Source of the DNA: Acanthornis magna
Lineage: Eukaryota > Chordata > Aves > Passeriformes > Acanthizidae
Reading direction: 5' to 3'
Assembly: GCA_036785705.1 (NCBI GenBank)
Contig: JAWUZG010000051.1
Location: 13,668,501-13,732,500 of the forward strand
DNA: 64,000 nt
The notes beneath the pieces were generated by a model. The model was given only the letters and a program-made list of their open reading frames with translations, did no database searches and had not been told where the DNA came from. A program made the position numbers and the translations under genes. Within the stretch, counting starts at the first letter, position 1, and each line of letters starts with the position of its first letter. Positions 22,075 to 35,335 of this stretch are shown piece by piece.

Positions 22075-23734
22075 TCTTTCTGTATGGTAATAGGTGCACG
22101 TGGTACTGTAGTAGGTGATAATCCCAAGCATCAATATTCTTCTCTCAAAGCCAGACAGAAGATCACTCCATTTCCAGCAGAAATGGAGTGTAAATAGAGA
22201 GCTACTGGCATGGTGTAAAACCAGATACAAAGTCAGAATTCTAAAGCAGAAGCATGGCAAAACAAACATAGATATTTCCAGACATTTCTTTTCTGGAAAT
22301 ACCAAATATTGTAAAGGGTGCTTTTTCTGTCTGTTTTGAATTTAAACACTTGAAAGTGTTTAGACATGGTGTTTCTTTCACAGACATGTCAAGCAGCAAT
22401 CTTACTGTGCTAAATATGACTCTCAACATTTTGCCAATCCAGGCTGAAGTAAATGCTTCAGATAATATTTCTTTTTAATGTTTTTCCTCTATCAACTGTT
22501 TCTGTTTCTGTCTATGGACCACCAATATTGTTTCTCCTCATTTCCCCTTCCTCCTTTATTTTCTTCTCTACATGGGTACAAATTACATCCTACATCCAAT
22601 TATTGGTTCTCCCAAATGCCAGACTGTGCTCTCAACAACTACTGGAACTTTGCTTTGCAGAAAACAGCATTCCATAAATTTCATAATCCTCTTCTGCAGG
22701 GAATTCCATAGTGTGTGTCCTCAGAACTCAGCTCATCCTCTCTTTGGTCACTGCCTTTCAAGGGGCTTTGACTACACTCATTCTGCTCTGGTCCACCTCA
22801 CCAATCGCCAAGCACAAGAAAGATCATCCAATGAGTTATTAAATTGAATTGAACTAACAATGAATTGTAGAACTAGCTGTATTTCTGCATTTTTTCCTAA
22901 AAATACTAAGTAATTGCCTCTGGTCACTTATCAGCAGGAGCTTAAGTTGCAGCATCATGCCACTGGAGGTTGTTCTTCCTCTCTGCTGGTTTTGAAATCA
23001 ACTAACAGGCATTCTGGCCAAGATTACAAAGTCATCACTAGAACACTTCCCAGAGTCAACTCTAAGCCCTTGTTCCTTTTTCAATTGTTTAAAATATTTC
23101 TGGTTTATATTTTCACAAAATGTTTTATGTTGTCACTTAAAATGTTCATGAAAATCTACATTCACATAAAATGAATTTTCAGCACAAAAGGAACACAAAA
23201 TGAAGATGGGTTGTTCATTTGTTTGAGTGGTTTTTAATTCTTGCTTGCCTTTTCTGTTGTAAGACGCAATGATGTCCACTCAGAGGAAACTGTCTGCAGG
23301 AGCCCAACCACTAACAGAAATGGCAGGTAGGGAAAAGTTAGAGAGAACTCTGAGACCTGGGTCACTGGGTGGTCATCATGAGTCTAACACTGTCTTCCCC
23401 AAGCTTTGAGCACTGCGTGGCACAGAGCAGGGTGCGGTGCTTTGGCAGGGAAGCCATGGCCAGACTTGCATGAGCACCTGAGCTACAACAGAGGCAGTGA
23501 CACGTGACAGAGAGGCTGCTGCAGGGCATGGGGTCTGCAAGAGCAGATTGAAGAGGCATGGATCCTGCACAGGCCTGAACTAAGATGGATTGTTCTGTTG
23601 AACCCTGCTGTCTCTCCTCCTTTCATCACCAGCAATGCAGGTGTCTCCTTCTATCCTGCTAAGACCCATCTTGCTCCACAGGCTTCCAGCACTTGTGAAT
23701 TTTAAAGTGTGGGAAGGCAAGCTGGTAAGGGAAT
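22075..23734 (+). repeat. AT-rich upstream unit of gene 2
   Basis: The first 360 bp are shared with the gene 1 unit. The remaining 1.3 kb (22430-23734) is present only here and, inverted, at about 35335-36630. It holds short open frames such as 22572-22847 that are preserved in both arms simply because the arms are so similar. No gene was recognised. Confidence 0.7.
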
Positions 23735-25285
23735 GTGGAAGATGACAGCATTTGTTCCATGAACTTTATCAAACAAAGCCCTTTTTGGTTCAAAAAGAGT
23801 CATAACAGTGTGCTTTGGCAGCAAAGTTCCACCTGCAGTAGCCAGCAAGTAGGGCATGGATCTGGGCAGGGACATCCACCAGGCAGGAGACTCGTGCTGG
23901 GATTCAAGGCACCCACGAGTGCCAGAAGGCCAGGGAGAGCAGGCTGTGCTGTGTATGGGGCTGGCTGCAAGCAACAAGCTGCAGCAGCCAGGCAGTAGGA
24001 GACACCAAAGTGTCCTTGGGTCAGAGAGCCCAGAGCCAGGGGTGAGACTGGACAGGCTGAGGGCTCTCAGCCCTGTTGGAAGGAGCTGTGAGGTGCTTGT
24101 GGCTGTGGAGAGTGAGGGTGTGCAGGTGTTCACGAGTGGCCTTCAGTGTGGCTGCTGTGCAGAGGAGGAAGGAGACTGGGCTGTGTCTCTTCCATCCTGT
24201 GGCAGTGCTGCTGGTGTCACCTGTGGCGTGGCTGAGGGCAGCCCCTGGGCTGTGGCAGCCGCTGCAGGTGGCCGTGGCCGTGTCCTGTCCGTGCACATGT
24301 GCGTGCCTGGCTCTGGCTCACACAGCCACCCTCAGCACGGACTGCCCCTGCACCCTGGGCAGCAGCACCGGGAAAAGCAGCCCTCGACAGACACCCTGCA
24401 GCCTGGGCTCCAGCAGCCGAGCACCACGAGTCCCTGGGGCTGCACCCTGCTCGTTCCCAACTATCCTTACACACGGCACTTGGTGAGTGACTTGGCCAAA
24501 ACAGAGCTCTGGAATCAGTGTTTTCCCACTGAAAAACCACCCTCGTCTAACTTCATTGTTTTTCCTTTTACTTTCAGTCCTGATCAGCTGCTTGCAGGAA
24601 CTACCATGAGCTTTCTTGGAAGAGCATCTTGTGTGTTGAAATCCTACAGATCCTCAGATGCTCTCTCAGTTCCCTTTTTCTTGCACTTGTGGTTGGGCAT
24701 TATGCTATTTCTACTCTCTTGAAAGCAGAACCACATCCTGAAAAATTCCTTTCCAGAAACCCAAATTCACCAAGAAAGCCCCAAACACTAAACTGAGGAG
24801 AGACAAATTGCAGGATACATTAATTGCTGAGTGCAAGGACAATGCAAAGGAGCTCCTTAGACTCACTGAGTCAATGTCAGTGCACAGAAATCCCCATCAG
24901 GACAGTGTCAGACTGACATGGCTGAATGGAAGGGATGGACAAAGGACACTGATCATCCTTATATATAGCAAGATCCCTCAGGAACAATATGGCTCAGGAA
25001 ATACTAGGATTTGCCTGTCTTGTCCTCAAGTCATGAGCTTGAATGATCCTGTTAGCCAGGAGGATTGTAGGATTGCTGGACAATTGAGGTTGGAAGTGAC
25101 CTTTGGTTGCCATTGAGTCCAGTCTTCTGCTTAATACAGGGACGACTGTGATGTGAATTATGCTTGCTTGTGGCTTTATCCAGTCAGGTCTTGAAAACCT
25201 CTGGGTATGGAGACTACCCAACATCTCTGGGTGGTGTGATTTAAAATTTGCTGACCTTATTGTGAAAATGTTTCTCACTCTTTCA
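23735..25285 (+). repeat. GC-rich segment X, copy 2
   Basis: Very similar to copy 1 and copy 3. The 288-codon frame (23856-24722) is intact; compared with copy 1 it differs at about seven residues. See copy 1 for the coding question. Confidence 0.8.
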
Positions 25286-25389
25286 GGTGGAAGTTCTCTT
25301 GGTTTGGTTTATGTCTCTCATGTTTTTTCCTTACACGATATGCACTCCGAAAAATCTGGCTTCATCTTCTCAGTAACTTGTTTCTAAGT

Positions 25390-25790
25390 ATTGGAAAGCT
25401 ACTATTAGGTCCTGCCAAAACATTTTCTCCAGGCTGAACAAGTCCAATTCCCTAGCTTCTCCTCCCAGGGCAAGTGCTGCAGTCCCTGACCTTCTCCGTG
25501 GCCCTCCATTGAACTCTCTCAGTTTACCAACATCTTTCTCTGCTACATGACCTGAAACTGGATGCAGTGTTTTAAATCTGCCAAAGAAGCAATGAGCCCC
25601 TTAATCTGCTGACTTCGGCTCCTGTTAGCAGAGCCCAGGATGCTGTTGGTCATTTTTGCTGCCAGGGCCGACTTGGTTCATATTCAGCTTGGTGCCTACA
25701 AAGACCACCAGGTCTTTTTCAGCAGAGCATCTCCCCAGACTGTCAGTCCCAGCATGTGTCATTGCAAGATCCTGCTGATTTATGGAGCAA
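25390..25790 (-). mobile_element. CR1 fragment, antisense
   Basis: Reverse complement of the CR1 ORF2/3' region (GAGCCCAGGATGCTGTTGGTC-like and CTACAAAGACCACCAGGTC). The palindrome arm stops matching near its left end, so this may mark the inner breakpoint. Confidence 0.65.
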
Positions 25791-28469
25791 CAAGCATGAA
25801 GATCCAGGTGGGAATGCAGTAGCCTGGTGGAAGAGCACTTCTTTTTAGTCTTCCAAACCTGTCACTCATCCATAGTTATTTAGGGTCATTAGGGAGTTTC
25901 TCAGCTGACAGAATTATCAGTAATAAGACCCCAAGAGAAAGATACTTCATCCATGAAATTCAGAAAGAGACTTTTTTCCAGATATCTTCTCTCAACACCT
26001 TCTTCTAGGATAAATGTTCCTTCTCTTACACAGTATTTGTACAGAACTTTCAAAGATTTTGACCCTAACACTAATGAAAAATAAGACTTATTAAGACTAG
26101 CATTTGAAAAATCCAATTGTTGAAAAGTGACAGCACTGTACAGATGAAATCCTGTGTGACTTGGGTCTACACCTAAATGGAGTTAAGAGGCCTGTCATAA
26201 GATTTAGGTGCACTCTGTTGCCTCAGTCCAGCCAACAGTATCAGTGGCCCACGCAAAGGCTACTCTCTGCGTACACTGTTGTGTTCATCTGACCTGGGGC
26301 CAGCATGAGCTGCTGCATCTGTAGGGCACAGAGAGACAGATGAGCTTGGGTCCTGGTGTTGTGTGCATGTGTCAGTAGGGAACAGTTGGTGTGCTTGGAA
26401 TGGCTGATTTGCAGCAGGATTAATTAACTCAGGTGCAGCCTCACACTGGCACATTACATCAGTTTATGCTCCAGAGCAGTTTTCTATGCCATACTGCACT
26501 GCCATGTGGAAGCAAGCCTATTGGCACTGCTGAGGCCAGATCCCCAAATTGTATGGGCTCACTGGGCTGCAGGGCTCCCTTGGGTGAGTCATGAGAGTGC
26601 CTCCGCTGGTGTCTTAGCAGAGTAAATCTTCAAAGCGTCTGGCCTGTAAAGCCTGTAAAGCAACCTGCAGATAACCTGTCCTCAGAAAGGAGGTAAGAAG
26701 AATTACTATTTCACAGGCAGAACCAACAGCAGAACAAGATGGGGCTGGTTTAACTCACTGCCAAATGTACAAATTAGGCTCAAGGTCAGATCTTGTCTGC
26801 CAGGCAACCAGATGACGAGCAGGCATACCTGCTTCCTGTATTCCGGAATATATGTGCAGGATGCTAACAGCTGACTGCTAAAAGGCAAGATGTATCAAAG
26901 CACTGCTCCCTTGTCACCGAGCTGGTTTTAATGCCAAGGTTCCACCTGCAGGCTTAATGAAGTCTTCACACACCATTTAATGACTGAAGCATGGGCAGAA
27001 CGCAGCACTGGAATGCCTGGTCACCTGTTATTGCTCCCTATAATTTTAAAATTGAATTTCAATATTTAGATTAATTCCTTCCTGTTAAGCTGAAAAATTC
27101 TTTTGCGAAGTATTTGTACTATTTTGTTTTGACTCATTTGCTGAACAAATTGTATTTTCAGAAAGCCTCTTCTGAAGTTCTTTGAAATAGTTTTTCTGAA
27201 ACTGGTTCCTCAGACAATATTGGTTCCCAGCTCAACAGGTGAATTGATGCATGATAACTGAACCCCCACTACATTTTTGGTAGCAAGATCAAATTTGACA
27301 ATGTGACGTGACAGTGTTGTGAAATTGGAATTGAACTGCATTCTTCCACATCATATTTGGATAAATACGGACTAACTAGAGGGATCTCTAGAAAAAGTAG
27401 CTGGTCTTGAGAGAAGCAACATTCCCACCAAAGCTTTCTGCCTATATTATAAGAACTAGGATTTCCCAGATATCCCAAAGGAAGAGAGATTGCAGAGGAT
27501 CAAGGTAATAAAAATCTATATTATGGTATGTTATGTTATGTAATCATATATTTACATTATACATTTCATATTTTATATTATATAGTATGCTTTATAGAGT
27601 ATATACAATATATTATACATAAACAATCTATTATGTATTTCATATTTCATATATCATATATTTGTTCTGTTATATGTGACATTATCCACACCCTCCATAG
27701 CAGGGTGCACTGCCTGTTTTGAGCTGTGGCAATGGGATCTCAGAAACATTGATTATGTGGTGTGAACATCACAGGGGAACTGATCCAGTGGTTTAGGAAT
27801 GGAGGACGAGGTAGGCTTTGGCTGGGTCCTTCCCCCAGCCTCTCCTAGTAACTGAATCCTTCTCCACAGGAAGAAATACACATACCTGTGCATTGATTTC
27901 CCCTGAAAAACCCTTCTCTCCCCCACATTCCTTTTTTTCACATTTCTAATCTTGTTCTCTGAGGTGTGATGCCACATGTGCCAGGACTTCAATTGTTCTC
28001 TTGATTTACAGGCAGGTGTTGCTGTCAAGGTCAAATGACAGCAAAAACAGAGAAGAAATGTGAAGCATGTCCATACCAAGATTATATTAAATGCTCATAA
28101 AATTATCTGCCCTCCAAAGCAAATTTTATGCTTTTCTTGAAAGCGTGGATGGTGGGAGCCAGAGCTTGAAAAACATTCAGTCCTGCTTGGCATGCCCATG
28201 GGAAATGCAGTGGTCCCACATGCCTAGTTCCTACAGTGCAGGCTCTCCAGGTAAAGTGGAGCCAGCAGATAGCCAAAACACGGCTCTCTTCATGTACCAT
28301 AGCCTGAAAAGTCTTTGGTATAATACAGCTGAGCAGCAGGGTGTCCCGGTGTGCTGCAGCCTCCTTGGAGGAAGCGTCCCCTCAAGAACAGCTTCTTCAG
28401 AGACTTCAGCAATTCCCCAAAGCAACAGGGCGATTTCAGCAAGTGATTTCAGCTCCTCGTGAAGTCAGC
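25791..28469. other. Palindrome spacer, no gene recognised; AT-rich at 27.5 kb
   Basis: Single-copy looking sequence. The stretch 27525-27690 is strongly AT-rich, with many TATAT, TTATA and CATAT words. No exon or RNA gene can be supported. Confidence 0.4.
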
Positions 28470-28817
28470 TCTTGCAGAATCACCCGAGGGCCGACTCGGG
28501 GACCGAGAGAGGAGGGGCAGGCGCCGTATGGCAATTCCACAAGATAACCTTTATTGTCAGCAGCTCTTGTGAAGGGAAGGCCAGGGCCAGCACTTGCACC
28601 CTGCCTGAAGGCCGAGGCACCGCTCTTTTATGGGGAAGGCAGGGGTTGGGACAGGAGTCAGTTGGCCAGCTGGGTACAAGGCATTACCATAGAGAAGCAG
28701 GGCACACTGGGTAGTACACTGGGTGGTCACCATGACCTAGAGGTGGGTTTATCTCTGAGTCCTTTTGCCCTCAGGCCAAGGCAGTGCAGAGAGCTGAGTC
28801 AAGGACTCACAGCACTC
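28470..28817 (-). mobile_element. Solo LTR, antisense (approximate ends)
   Basis: Read on the minus strand it starts TGTGGAGTGC, has a TATA-like CCATAAAAGAGC (28625-28632), then AATAAAGG (28550-28555) and ends near GATTCTGCA. This is the layout of a short LTR (U3-R-U5). I found no convincing target-site duplication, so the ends are approximate. Confidence 0.5.
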
Positions 28818-30890
28818 CACAACTGGAAATAGACTTGATTGCTTTTTTCTTTTCTGAAACACTTAGAAATGTGCTGAATGGCTCATTAATATAGTAAGTT
28901 TTCACTCATGACTAAACAACGTTGTCAAAACTCAAGGATGACCTCTTGGCACCTGTTTTCTTTGCAACTGCTTTCACAGCCTTCACAGCCTCATCCTATC
29001 TCTGCTGTTTCCAGGTTTCATTTTCATTAGGGAAAAAATAAGTCAGTTCTTATTCTATGCATGAGGCCTATGAAGAGGTGATAAGCACATGGGGGAATTT
29101 GCACAACTTTACTTTCATTTACACTTTTGTCATTCACCATGGCAAGATTTAAACTGGACTATATATCACCTAGTTTACCAATTTTCTGCCTTTGAAGTTT
29201 ATCTTATTATATTGTCTACCTTTTAATACAAAATTTCCCCAAAGTAAACTGTTCATGTATTAAGACCATAAGGAATTTGCATGCAAACCTTAACTGATCT
29301 CCATCTGTACAGTGCAGATAGTTTCTGGATGGAAGAGGTAGGTACATCTTCCTTCATCCTGAACCACACAGGCTCAGAAGTGAGATAAGAATTATAAAGG
29401 TCACAGGGAACCATAATAAAACTCTTCATCATATCGTAGCAGAGCTCAGACACTTCAGAGCAATGATTTTCCTGCATCTCCTCCTGCAAACACGCAGAAA
29501 TCATAAATGAACTTTTACTAACCATTCGTTGAATCCACAAATAGTCCCTAGGGGGATGTGACAAAAGTAAAAGGTAGAGGTTCAAAAGAAATCTTTTTTT
29601 TGTCTTTAAACTCTTTTCCCTCTATTCAGGGTTATGCACAGCACCACTGTCGTGACATCAAAACAGGCTCCAGATAAACTCACATTTCTCACAGTAGCAG
29701 TCTAATTGTACTGGAGCAGAAACCCTACTTGAATTAAACCATGTGTGATTTTGTGGCACCTACCCATTACCTAAAGAAATACCATTATGTAAACCTTCAT
29801 GCTACACTTCATGTGTGATAAATCCTTAGTGTGTCCTAATTTCTTCATATCAAAAGTATTACTATTCTGTTAAATTTTGTATTTTATGTATGGGTAGACT
29901 ACTTGCCTGTAGTTTTATAAAGGACAGTTACTGAGAGAAATAGATTAGAGAAGATATATATTTTCTATTAAAAGGTTATTTTACTGAAGTTGTTTATAGA
30001 AGCTGTTTTTACAGATATTTTCAACAGGCTGATGAGATATAGGGGCTTCACTAAGGATGAGATATAGGGGCCATACAGCCCCTACGTGATCTTGCAGGAA
30101 CAATACCTATAGACCCCCTCTTGTGTGAACATCTGAGCTCTGGACCACCTGGATGAATCGGAGCCTGGTGTCAGATGCATTTGATTGTTGTTGCCATTTC
30201 CTGATCCAAAAGTATTGTAAAGCACTGTGGGGTGGATTGACATTACAGCATAAAGATCCCAGCTCTGGAATTCGCAAGCCTGCTTCTGGAAGTAATCTGC
30301 AAACAAACCTGAGTGGGAACCATAGCTTTGGAAAGCAAAAACTTTGATGGAAGTATGAGCATGAAGCCCAGGACTTCCTAAGACTTGCATCCGACTGCAC
30401 ATTGCAGCTATGGAGACTCGGTTAATGGACTGGACAGTGGATGCCCAAAACATATATCACAGAAGCTTTCTAAACTTGGGGATTTCTTCACTCAAAGGAA
30501 CTGGCAGGATTGCACACAAGCCAAGGCAATATGTGCAACACTGCTGGCCTGGCTGAAACCTTCCTGGATTGCTCTTTGTAGTAATCTTTCCTTGGAGAGG
30601 GAGCACCATCTGCAGTTAAAACCAGAAAAGCTAAAACACAATCTTCAGCCTTTTTTTAAAAATCATCGCAGTGAGATTATCAATTTATAGATTCTGGAGA
30701 AACGGCAAAAAGGCAGCTGGCCACATAGAAAGGTAGCATTCAACAGGTCAGAGGTAAATGTAGAATATGGCAGTTTCTCTAAAGAATCTCCTTAGCTTGA
30801 TGATACTAAACATTCTCAGTGTGAGGGAGAAGGGTAGGATAGGAACAGACTGTACACTGTCTGGGAAAACCCTCCCCTCTGGAATGACAT
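28818..30890. other. Palindrome spacer, no gene recognised
   Basis: Single-copy looking sequence with short open frames only. A direct duplication of GATGAGATATAGGGGC lies at 30030-30075. The right end joins sequence shared with the 3' flanks of genes 1 and 2 (GGCTGAGTCAAGCCTGAAC at 30911). Confidence 0.4.
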
Positions 30891-31116
30891 ACTTGATGTC
30901 ACTTGATCACTGGCTGAGTCAAGCCTGAACTCACTGTTACTGACCAGTGAAACTGGAAGGAGATCAAACCTTTTGGGAACCATCCATGAAAAAGTCTAAA
31001 AGTGACTGCATGACACATTTTCTGAGCACACAGAGACATCTCTCCATGAAAGGGCAATATATATATCTACATGAAACCATCCATAGAACAGACCCATTGT
31101 TGCTTGCAAAAGATTC

Positions 31117-31122
31117 TTTAAT
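31117..31122 (-). terminator. Polyadenylation signal of gene 3 (ATTAAA)
   Basis: ATTAAA on the minus strand (GCCATTAAAGAATC), about 160 bp after the stop, aligned with the signals of the other copies. Confidence 0.6.
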
Positions 31123-31284
31123 GGCACCAATGCAAACTGGATTACAGAAAATGGCAGAGGCCAGCATACCACAAGGGCATTGGAAAGCAAATCACAAAGG
31201 AAGGGACACAAGCAGAGGCAGAGATCAAGGTTTCACATTTCCTGCTGGGGTTGCATCTTCCCTCACGGTCACAGGATTTGCAGC

Positions 31285-31815
31285 CTAAGAGTCATGCCCA
31301 GGGCGAAGGGGACGCAGGAAGGAAAGCTTGTCATTGAAGTCGATTTCCTTGTAATTGGGAACGTCTTCATGCTCTCGGGCAAGGTGTCGAGGTCCACTTC
31401 CATCGCTGTTTTCACACAGCAGCCAGACACCTCTCTGGACTTTGTGAGAGGACACGATGTCATCATCCCCTCCTCCAGTCAGATCGGTTGCTTCTCTCAC
31501 TATCCTGCTCCTCCCTTTGTATTCAACATGTTGATAGAGAGTGATCTGGGGATCGTGCAGATCTTCAGTGATCAGCTTCAGAGAGCTGATCTTGTCATTC
31601 ATGTCTTTCCCAACAGAGTCATATTCTCCCTCCTCAAATACCAGAAACTGACCCTTATAGTTGACATGCTCATAAGCCACCCAAGGCTGGCCAATTACTT
31701 TCACTGAGGAGACAATGTCATTCCAGCCTACAGCTGTTAGCTTGGGAGTGTCAGTGGTGAATTCTTTGGACAAACCCCGGAAGTTGATATGCTCATAAAT
31801 GATGATTTTTCCCAT
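31285..31815 (-). CDS. Gene 3: beta/gamma-crystallin, EDSP-like protein
   Basis: An intact 176-residue protein of two beta/gamma-crystallin domains. Greek-key starts are at about residues 5 (IIYEHINFRG), 45 (WVAYEHVNYKG), 91 (ITLYQHVEYKG) and 130 ([12 protein letters not shown]). Ca2+-site motifs N/D-N/D-x-x-S/T-S are seen at 32-37 (NDIVSS), 73-78 (NDKISS) and 118-123 (DDIVSS). The fourth, NDKLSF at 161-166, lacks the final Ser. The three intact sites suggest that Ca2+ binding is possible. No signal peptide is present. The gene is the single copy inside the palindrome spacer; its promoter lacks the conserved upstream block of the other copies, so its expression may differ. The extra C-terminal part that I associate with amphibian EP37 proteins is absent. 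Confidence 0.9.
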   Translation of the reverse strand: MGKIIIYEHINFRGLSKEFTTDTPKLTAVGWNDIVSSVKVIGQPWVAYEHVNYKGQFLVFEEGEYDSVGKDMNDKISSLKLITEDLHDPQITLYQHVEYKGRSRIVREATDLTGGGDDDIVSSHKVQRGVWLLCENSDGSGPRHLAREHEDVPNYKEIDFNDKLSFLRPLRPGHDS

Positions 31816-32475
31816 CTCAGTAGGACTTCTAGAGTTTGAATTTCTTCCTCTAGGAGCTGGATGACAGCCTGCATAAAAGGAGGACAGAAAACAAGCAATG
31901 CTTGTCAGAAGCCTTTACACACCAGACACAAAATGATGGAGAAGGTGGGGGGAAAAAAGAAAGAAGGGAAAATCAACATTTTTTAAACAAAGAATAAACA
32001 TAGCCGCAACTGGAGAGGAGTGAGGGCATGACATAGAAATTTTCATTTGGATGACAATGTAAAATTAGTTATGTACCCACAGCTTCCCAGTTTTAAGTTT
32101 TTTAGTTCTGTGTGTTGGTTTAGGGATATGCCCAAGATTAAGTTGTAAAATACTCTCACGTTCACCCCTCACAATTGTGTGTCACCAGCCCTCTCCACCC
32201 TCTCCCTTGGCAAGGTTGGTTTCTCCTGCAGCAGCCATCTCCTCATCCCCTGAAAGATGGCTTCAGTCTCTGCTCATGCACACAGCAGAGCCTCCCGTCC
32301 GTGCTGCACCTCTCATCCCATCACGAAAGCCTCCTTCCCTTCCTTCCCCTGCATTCCACAGCAGCTGCCCAAGACACCCATTCCAGTTCTCCTGTACAAA
32401 GTGTGCCTCTCACCTTGATGTCAGCTGTAGGGCTGGGGAGAGCTGAGGGTGATTCCTCCAGTGCAGGGCTGCTCT
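31816..32475 (-). other. Gene 3 leader exon, intron and 5' part of exon 2
   Basis: Exon 2 begins at 31868 (GCAG|GCTGTCATCC), the intron is 32413-31869, and exon 1 ends at 32414 (ATCAAG|GTGAGAG). The proximal intron differs from that of gene 1 at only about 5-7 positions in 300. Confidence 0.75.
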
Positions 32476-32502
32476 TTGTGAAAGGTGTCTCACCTGCCTC
32501 CA

Positions 32503-32508
32503 TTTATA
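32503..32508 (-). promoter_or_regulatory. TATA box of gene 3
   Basis: AGTATAAATGGAGGCAGG on the minus strand, at the same distance from the donor as in the other copies. Upstream of about 32530 the similarity to the other promoters ends. Confidence 0.75.
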
Positions 32509-32754
32509 CTTGCTCAGCAGTCTTGTGAAATATCCCAGTTGTCAGAATGAAAAGTGACCGATTCTCCTCAAAAGCCAGATCAGCCACAGTAATTCAAACA
32601 CACCAAAGTACATTGTGACACATGGGCTATGAAAGTTTCCTGCTTGTTGCAGTTTATATCACTACTCTCCTGGGGAATACTTATAATGAGCAAGGTCTTT
32701 CTTTGGAAGATATCCAGGTCACAGAAATGGAATTGAAAAAAAAAAATCACTTTT

Positions 32755-32870
32755 ATCCTTAGAATCTTGGAATCATTAAGGCTGGAAAAGGCCTCCAAGA
32801 TCATCAAAATCCAACCTCTGCCTGAAGATCAACATACCCACTAATCCATGTTGCAAGTGATACTTCTCTC
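32755..32870 (-). mobile_element. Short CR1 fragment, antisense
   Basis: AGAATCTTGGAATCATTAAG followed by GGCTGGAAAAGGCCTCCAAG is the reverse complement of a CR1 3' end. It marks the point between gene 3's upstream region and segment S copy 2. Confidence 0.7.
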
Positions 32871-33800
32871 CTCTGGCTTCGTAAGCCACATGGGACAATC
32901 TCCCCATTCTCTGTCCTGCCTTTAGCAGCAGCTTGAAATAGAAAACCCTGGCGGGTTCCCTCCAGCCTAGAAGCTTCTAGAGCTCTATAGACCCTCATAG
33001 TCTTGTAATAGGCACAGCTACCCCTGCACCAGAGAGGAGTGCAATCCCACAAAACAGCAAAAAAAAGGTTTAAGGAGGAATATGGATGGGAATGTTTCCG
33101 GAAATGTGCAGTTGTTCTTGCAGTGGTTTGTTGTGGTTTTTTGTTTTTTTTTTTTAAATCAAAGATAGAATCTACACAACTGGAGAAGTGTCAGGTCCAA
33201 AAATCTAGCAAAGGATTCTTGAAAGTTTTTCAGAGGATGAAGTTAAGGTGGAGAAGGACTTTGACCCTTCATTAGAGAGAATTATATTTGACAAGAGAGC
33301 AGCTGAGAGCCTGTGGAGGAATGCCGAGGGAAGTAAGACGCAGGGTAAATGGAATTCATAAAGGTCCAACAAGTAATCCCCAAGCTGTTGTACACATGAC
33401 TTGATGATGACACTTTTTCACTGAAACTGAACCATGGGTGAGATTAGGCAGAAAGTGACAAAGGCTTTTAAATCTCCATTAGAATTACTGACAGAAAGAT
33501 TTACTCCAGAAGGGACCTCCCTAGTCCAAGGCGTTGTTCACAGCAGAGCTATGTCCAAACATGCCCAGATTACTCATGGTCATCTTCTAGAGATTTCTGA
33601 ACAGCCCCAAGGATGGAGAATCCTCAGGGTCTCTGGCCCTACTGCCAGTGCTGAAAAACCCTTAGGGTTATTTTTTTTCCCCTTATTTTCAGTCAGAGCT
33701 TCCCTGATTCGAGTAAAAGGCTCTTTCCAGATGTCCTTTTGCTGTGCACCTCTGAGAACCCTTCGCCCTGTCTCTTCCAAGGCCAAGAAAAATTTTCACA
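32871..33800 (-). repeat. Segment S, copy 2 (inverted)
   Basis: Reverse complement of about 16681-17600. At the site of the tract expansion it has only a short T run (33138-33157). No gene was recognised. Confidence 0.75.
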
Positions 33801-35335
33801 ATGAGGTCAGCAAATTTTAAATCACACCACCCAGAGAAGTTCTGTGGTCTCCATGCTCAGGGGTTTTCCAGACCTGACTGGATAAAGCCACAAGCAAGCA
33901 TCATTCACATCACAGTCGTCCCTGTATTAAGCAGCAGACTTGGCCCAATAGCAAGGGTCACTTCCAGCCTCAATTATCCAGCAATCCTACAATCCTCCTG
34001 GCTCACAGGATCATTCAAGCTCATGACTTGAGGACAAGACAGGCAAATCCTAGTATTTCCTGAGCCATATTGTTCCTGAGGGATCTTGCTATATATAAAG
34101 ATGATCAGTGTCCTTTGCCCATCCCTTCTATTCAGCCATGTCAGTCTGACACTGTCCTGATGGGGATTTCTGTGCACTGACATTGACTCAGTGAGTCTAA
34201 GGAGCTCCTTTGCATTGTCCTTGCACTCAGCAATTAATGTGTCCTGCAATTTGTCTCTCCTCAGTTTAGTGTTTGGGGCTTTCTTGGTGAATTTGGGTTT
34301 CTGGAAAGGAATTTTTCAGGATGTGGTTCTGCTTTCAAGAGAGTAGAAATAGCATAATGCCCAACCACAAGTGCAAGAAAAAGGGAACTGAGAGAGCATC
34401 TGAGGATCTGTAGGATTTCAACACACAAGATGCTCTTCCAAGAAAGCTCATGGTAGTTCCTGCAAGCAGCTGATCAGGACTGAAAGTAAAAGGAAAAACA
34501 ATGAAGTTAGACGAGGGTGGTTTTTCAGTGGGAAAACACTGATTCCAGAGCTCTGTTTTGGCCAAGTCACTCTCCAAGTGCCGTGTGTAGGGATAGTTGG
34601 GAACGAGCAGGGTGCAGCCCCAGGGACTCGTGGTGCTCGGCTGCTGGAGCCCAGGCTGCAGGGTGTCTGTCGAGGGCTGCTTTTCCCGGTGCTGCTGCCC
34701 AGGGTGCAGGGGCAGTCCATGCTGAGGGTGGCTGTGTGAGCCAGAGCCAGGCATGCACATGTGCACGGACAGGACACGGCCACGGCCAACTGCAGCGGCT
34801 GCCACAGCCCAGGGGCTGCCCTCAGCCACGCCACAGGTGACACCAGCAGCACTGCCACAGGATGGAAGAGACACAGCCCAGTCTCCTTCCTCCTCTGCAC
34901 AGCAGCCACACTGAAGGCCACTCGTGAACACCTGCACACCCTCACTCTCCACAGCCACAAGCACCTCACAGCTCCTTCCAACAGGGCTGAGAGCCCTCAG
35001 CCTGTCCAGTCTCACCCCTGGCTCTGGGCTCTCTGACCCAAGGACACTTTGGTGTCTCCTACTGCCTGGCTGCTGCAGCTTGTTGCTTGCAGCCAGCTCC
35101 ACACACAGCACAGCCTGGTCTCCCTGGCCTTCTGGCACTCGTGGGTGCCTTGAATCCCAGCATGAGTCTCCTGCCTGGTGGATGTCCCTGCCCAGATCCA
35201 TGCCCTACTTGCTGGCTACTGCAGGTGGAACTTTGCTGCCAAAGCACACTGTTATGACTCTTTTTGAACCAAAAAGGGCTTTGTTTGATAAAGTTCATGG
35301 AACAAATGCTGTCATCTTCCACATTCCCTTACCAG
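33801..35335 (-). repeat. GC-rich segment X, copy 3 (inverted)
   Basis: Nearly identical to copy 2. The 288-codon frame (35201-34335, minus) is intact, with only a few residue changes. Confidence 0.8.

Larger units (their letters stand above)
17300..25290 (+). repeat. Left arm of the large palindrome
   Basis: Read in order, this arm (part of S, CR1 pieces, gene 2, the AT-rich unit and segment X) is matched in reverse complement by about 33800-44130. The inner part (18.1-25.3 kb against 33.8-41.0 kb) appears about 98-99 percent identical by eye. The outer part (17.3-18.0 kb) is more diverged. The spacer between the arms is about 8.5 kb. Confidence 0.85.
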